A stretch of 6,357 bases of DNA from an uncultured Parabacteroides sp. GTDB taxonomy: Bacteria; Bacteroidota; Bacteroidia; Bacteroidales; Tannerellaceae. Each line of letters begins with the position of its first letter. Position 1 is the stretch's first letter. The notes beneath the pieces are model-generated. The model had not been told where the DNA came from and searched no databases. It was given only the letters and a program-made list of their open reading frames with translations. The translations under genes and the position numbers were made by a program. Below, one piece after another: positions 6,234 through 6,357 of the stretch. Location of the stretch: NCBI GenBank assembly GCA_900541965.1, contig UQLN01000101.1, positions 1 through 6,357 on the forward strand, read 5' to 3'.

Positions 6234-6253
6234 TCATGAACACTTGTTCATGA
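6234..6253. repeat. Palindrome TCATGAAC-N4-GTTCATGA
   Basis: A perfect 8-bp inverted repeat with spacer ACTT lies 26 bases upstream of the -33 element of the promoter at 6177-6207. Its position fits an activator or repressor site for that promoter; a hairpin is also possible. No T run follows on either strand to make it a clear terminator. Confidence 0.55.
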
Positions 6254-6271
6254 TTTAATTAGTGGGTAAAT

Positions 6272-6305
6272 AAAAAGAGAATCACCATTCGGTAATTCTC
6301 TTTTT
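6272..6305 (-). terminator. Rho-independent terminator after tRNA-Asn
   Basis: Read on the minus strand, AAAAAGAGAAT pairs with ATTCTCTTTTT over 11 bp. A G-U pair and three further pairs (ACC/GGT) close a four-base GAAT loop, and a TTTTTATTT run follows. It begins one base after the tRNA-Asn at 6307 and ends that transcription unit. Confidence 0.88.
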
Positions 6306-6306
6306 G

Positions 6307-6357
6307 CTCTTCCTCTTGGACTTGAACCAAGGACCCTCTGATTAACAGTCAGATGCT
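6307..6357 (-). tRNA. tRNA-Asn(GUU), partial (5' end outside window)
   Basis: The 51 bases are identical to positions 90-140 of the complete copy: discriminator G, acceptor 3' strand AGGAAGA, T arm, variable region and anticodon GTT (6344-6346). The 5' part lies beyond the window edge. A strong terminator follows directly, so this copy ends a separate upstream tRNA transcript in the same orientation as the copies at 1-163. Confidence 0.95.

Noticed and set aside
5907..6306. Double-glycine leader peptide precursor for the exporter
   Set aside because: I looked on both strands here and in 5042-5231 for a short frame with a GG-type leader and found none.
1..6357. Integrase, insertion sequence or CRISPR array
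   Set aside because: I found no transposase or integrase motif, no terminal inverted repeats and no regularly spaced repeat-spacer pattern; the 6029-6096 repeats are contiguous and degenerate.

Overview
The window looks like chromosomal DNA of a Bacteroides or close relative. Several minus-strand upstream regions carry the Bacteroidales promoter signature (TTG or TTTG, about 19-20 bases, then TAnnTTTG). Shine-Dalgarno sequences are mostly absent, the DNA is AT-rich, and the genes are typical of gut Bacteroidales: a GH38 family, an outer-membrane barrel with an N-terminal carboxypeptidase-like domain, an OmpR-type regulator and a LacI regulator.

Layout. Positions 1-163 hold the end of a minus-strand tRNA-Asn(GUU) array: one partial and one complete copy, with their promoter at 216-246. 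Next on the minus strand come a cupin protein (296-727), the N-terminal stump of a GH38 alpha-mannosidase (700-1044) and an intact LacI-family repressor (1122-2117). A near-identical CG-centred palindrome lies in front of both lacI and the GH38 stump, so this was probably a LacI-controlled, autoregulated glycan operon. Positions 2224-5041, also minus strand, are the wreck of a peptide-export-type locus. It holds a stump of a HlyD-family membrane fusion protein, the last 64 residues of an exporter ABC ATPase, and a nearly full-length outer-membrane beta-barrel gene broken by three frameshifts. Divergent from the barrel gene is an intact OmpR-family response regulator (5232-5906) with no histidine kinase beside it. 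Positions 5907-6306 have no convincing gene but hold degenerate tandem repeats, inverted repeats, a well-formed minus-strand promoter with no gene behind it, and a strong terminator. That terminator follows a third tRNA-Asn copy (6307 to the window edge).

Interpretation (inference). The stretch of about 6.1 kb between the same-orientation tRNA-Asn copies is a decaying accessory segment. Enzyme, exporter and barrel are dead, while the two DNA-binding regulators and the small cupin still read as complete proteins. The barrel lesions can be reconstructed exactly: one 5-bp tandem duplication plus single-base losses in two 7-base homopolymers. Undoing them restores one frame of about 771 codons. 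I found no intact new system here. The most notable points are the readable decay, the shared LacI operators, the orphan regulator, and the orphan promoter and repeats next to the tRNA terminator.
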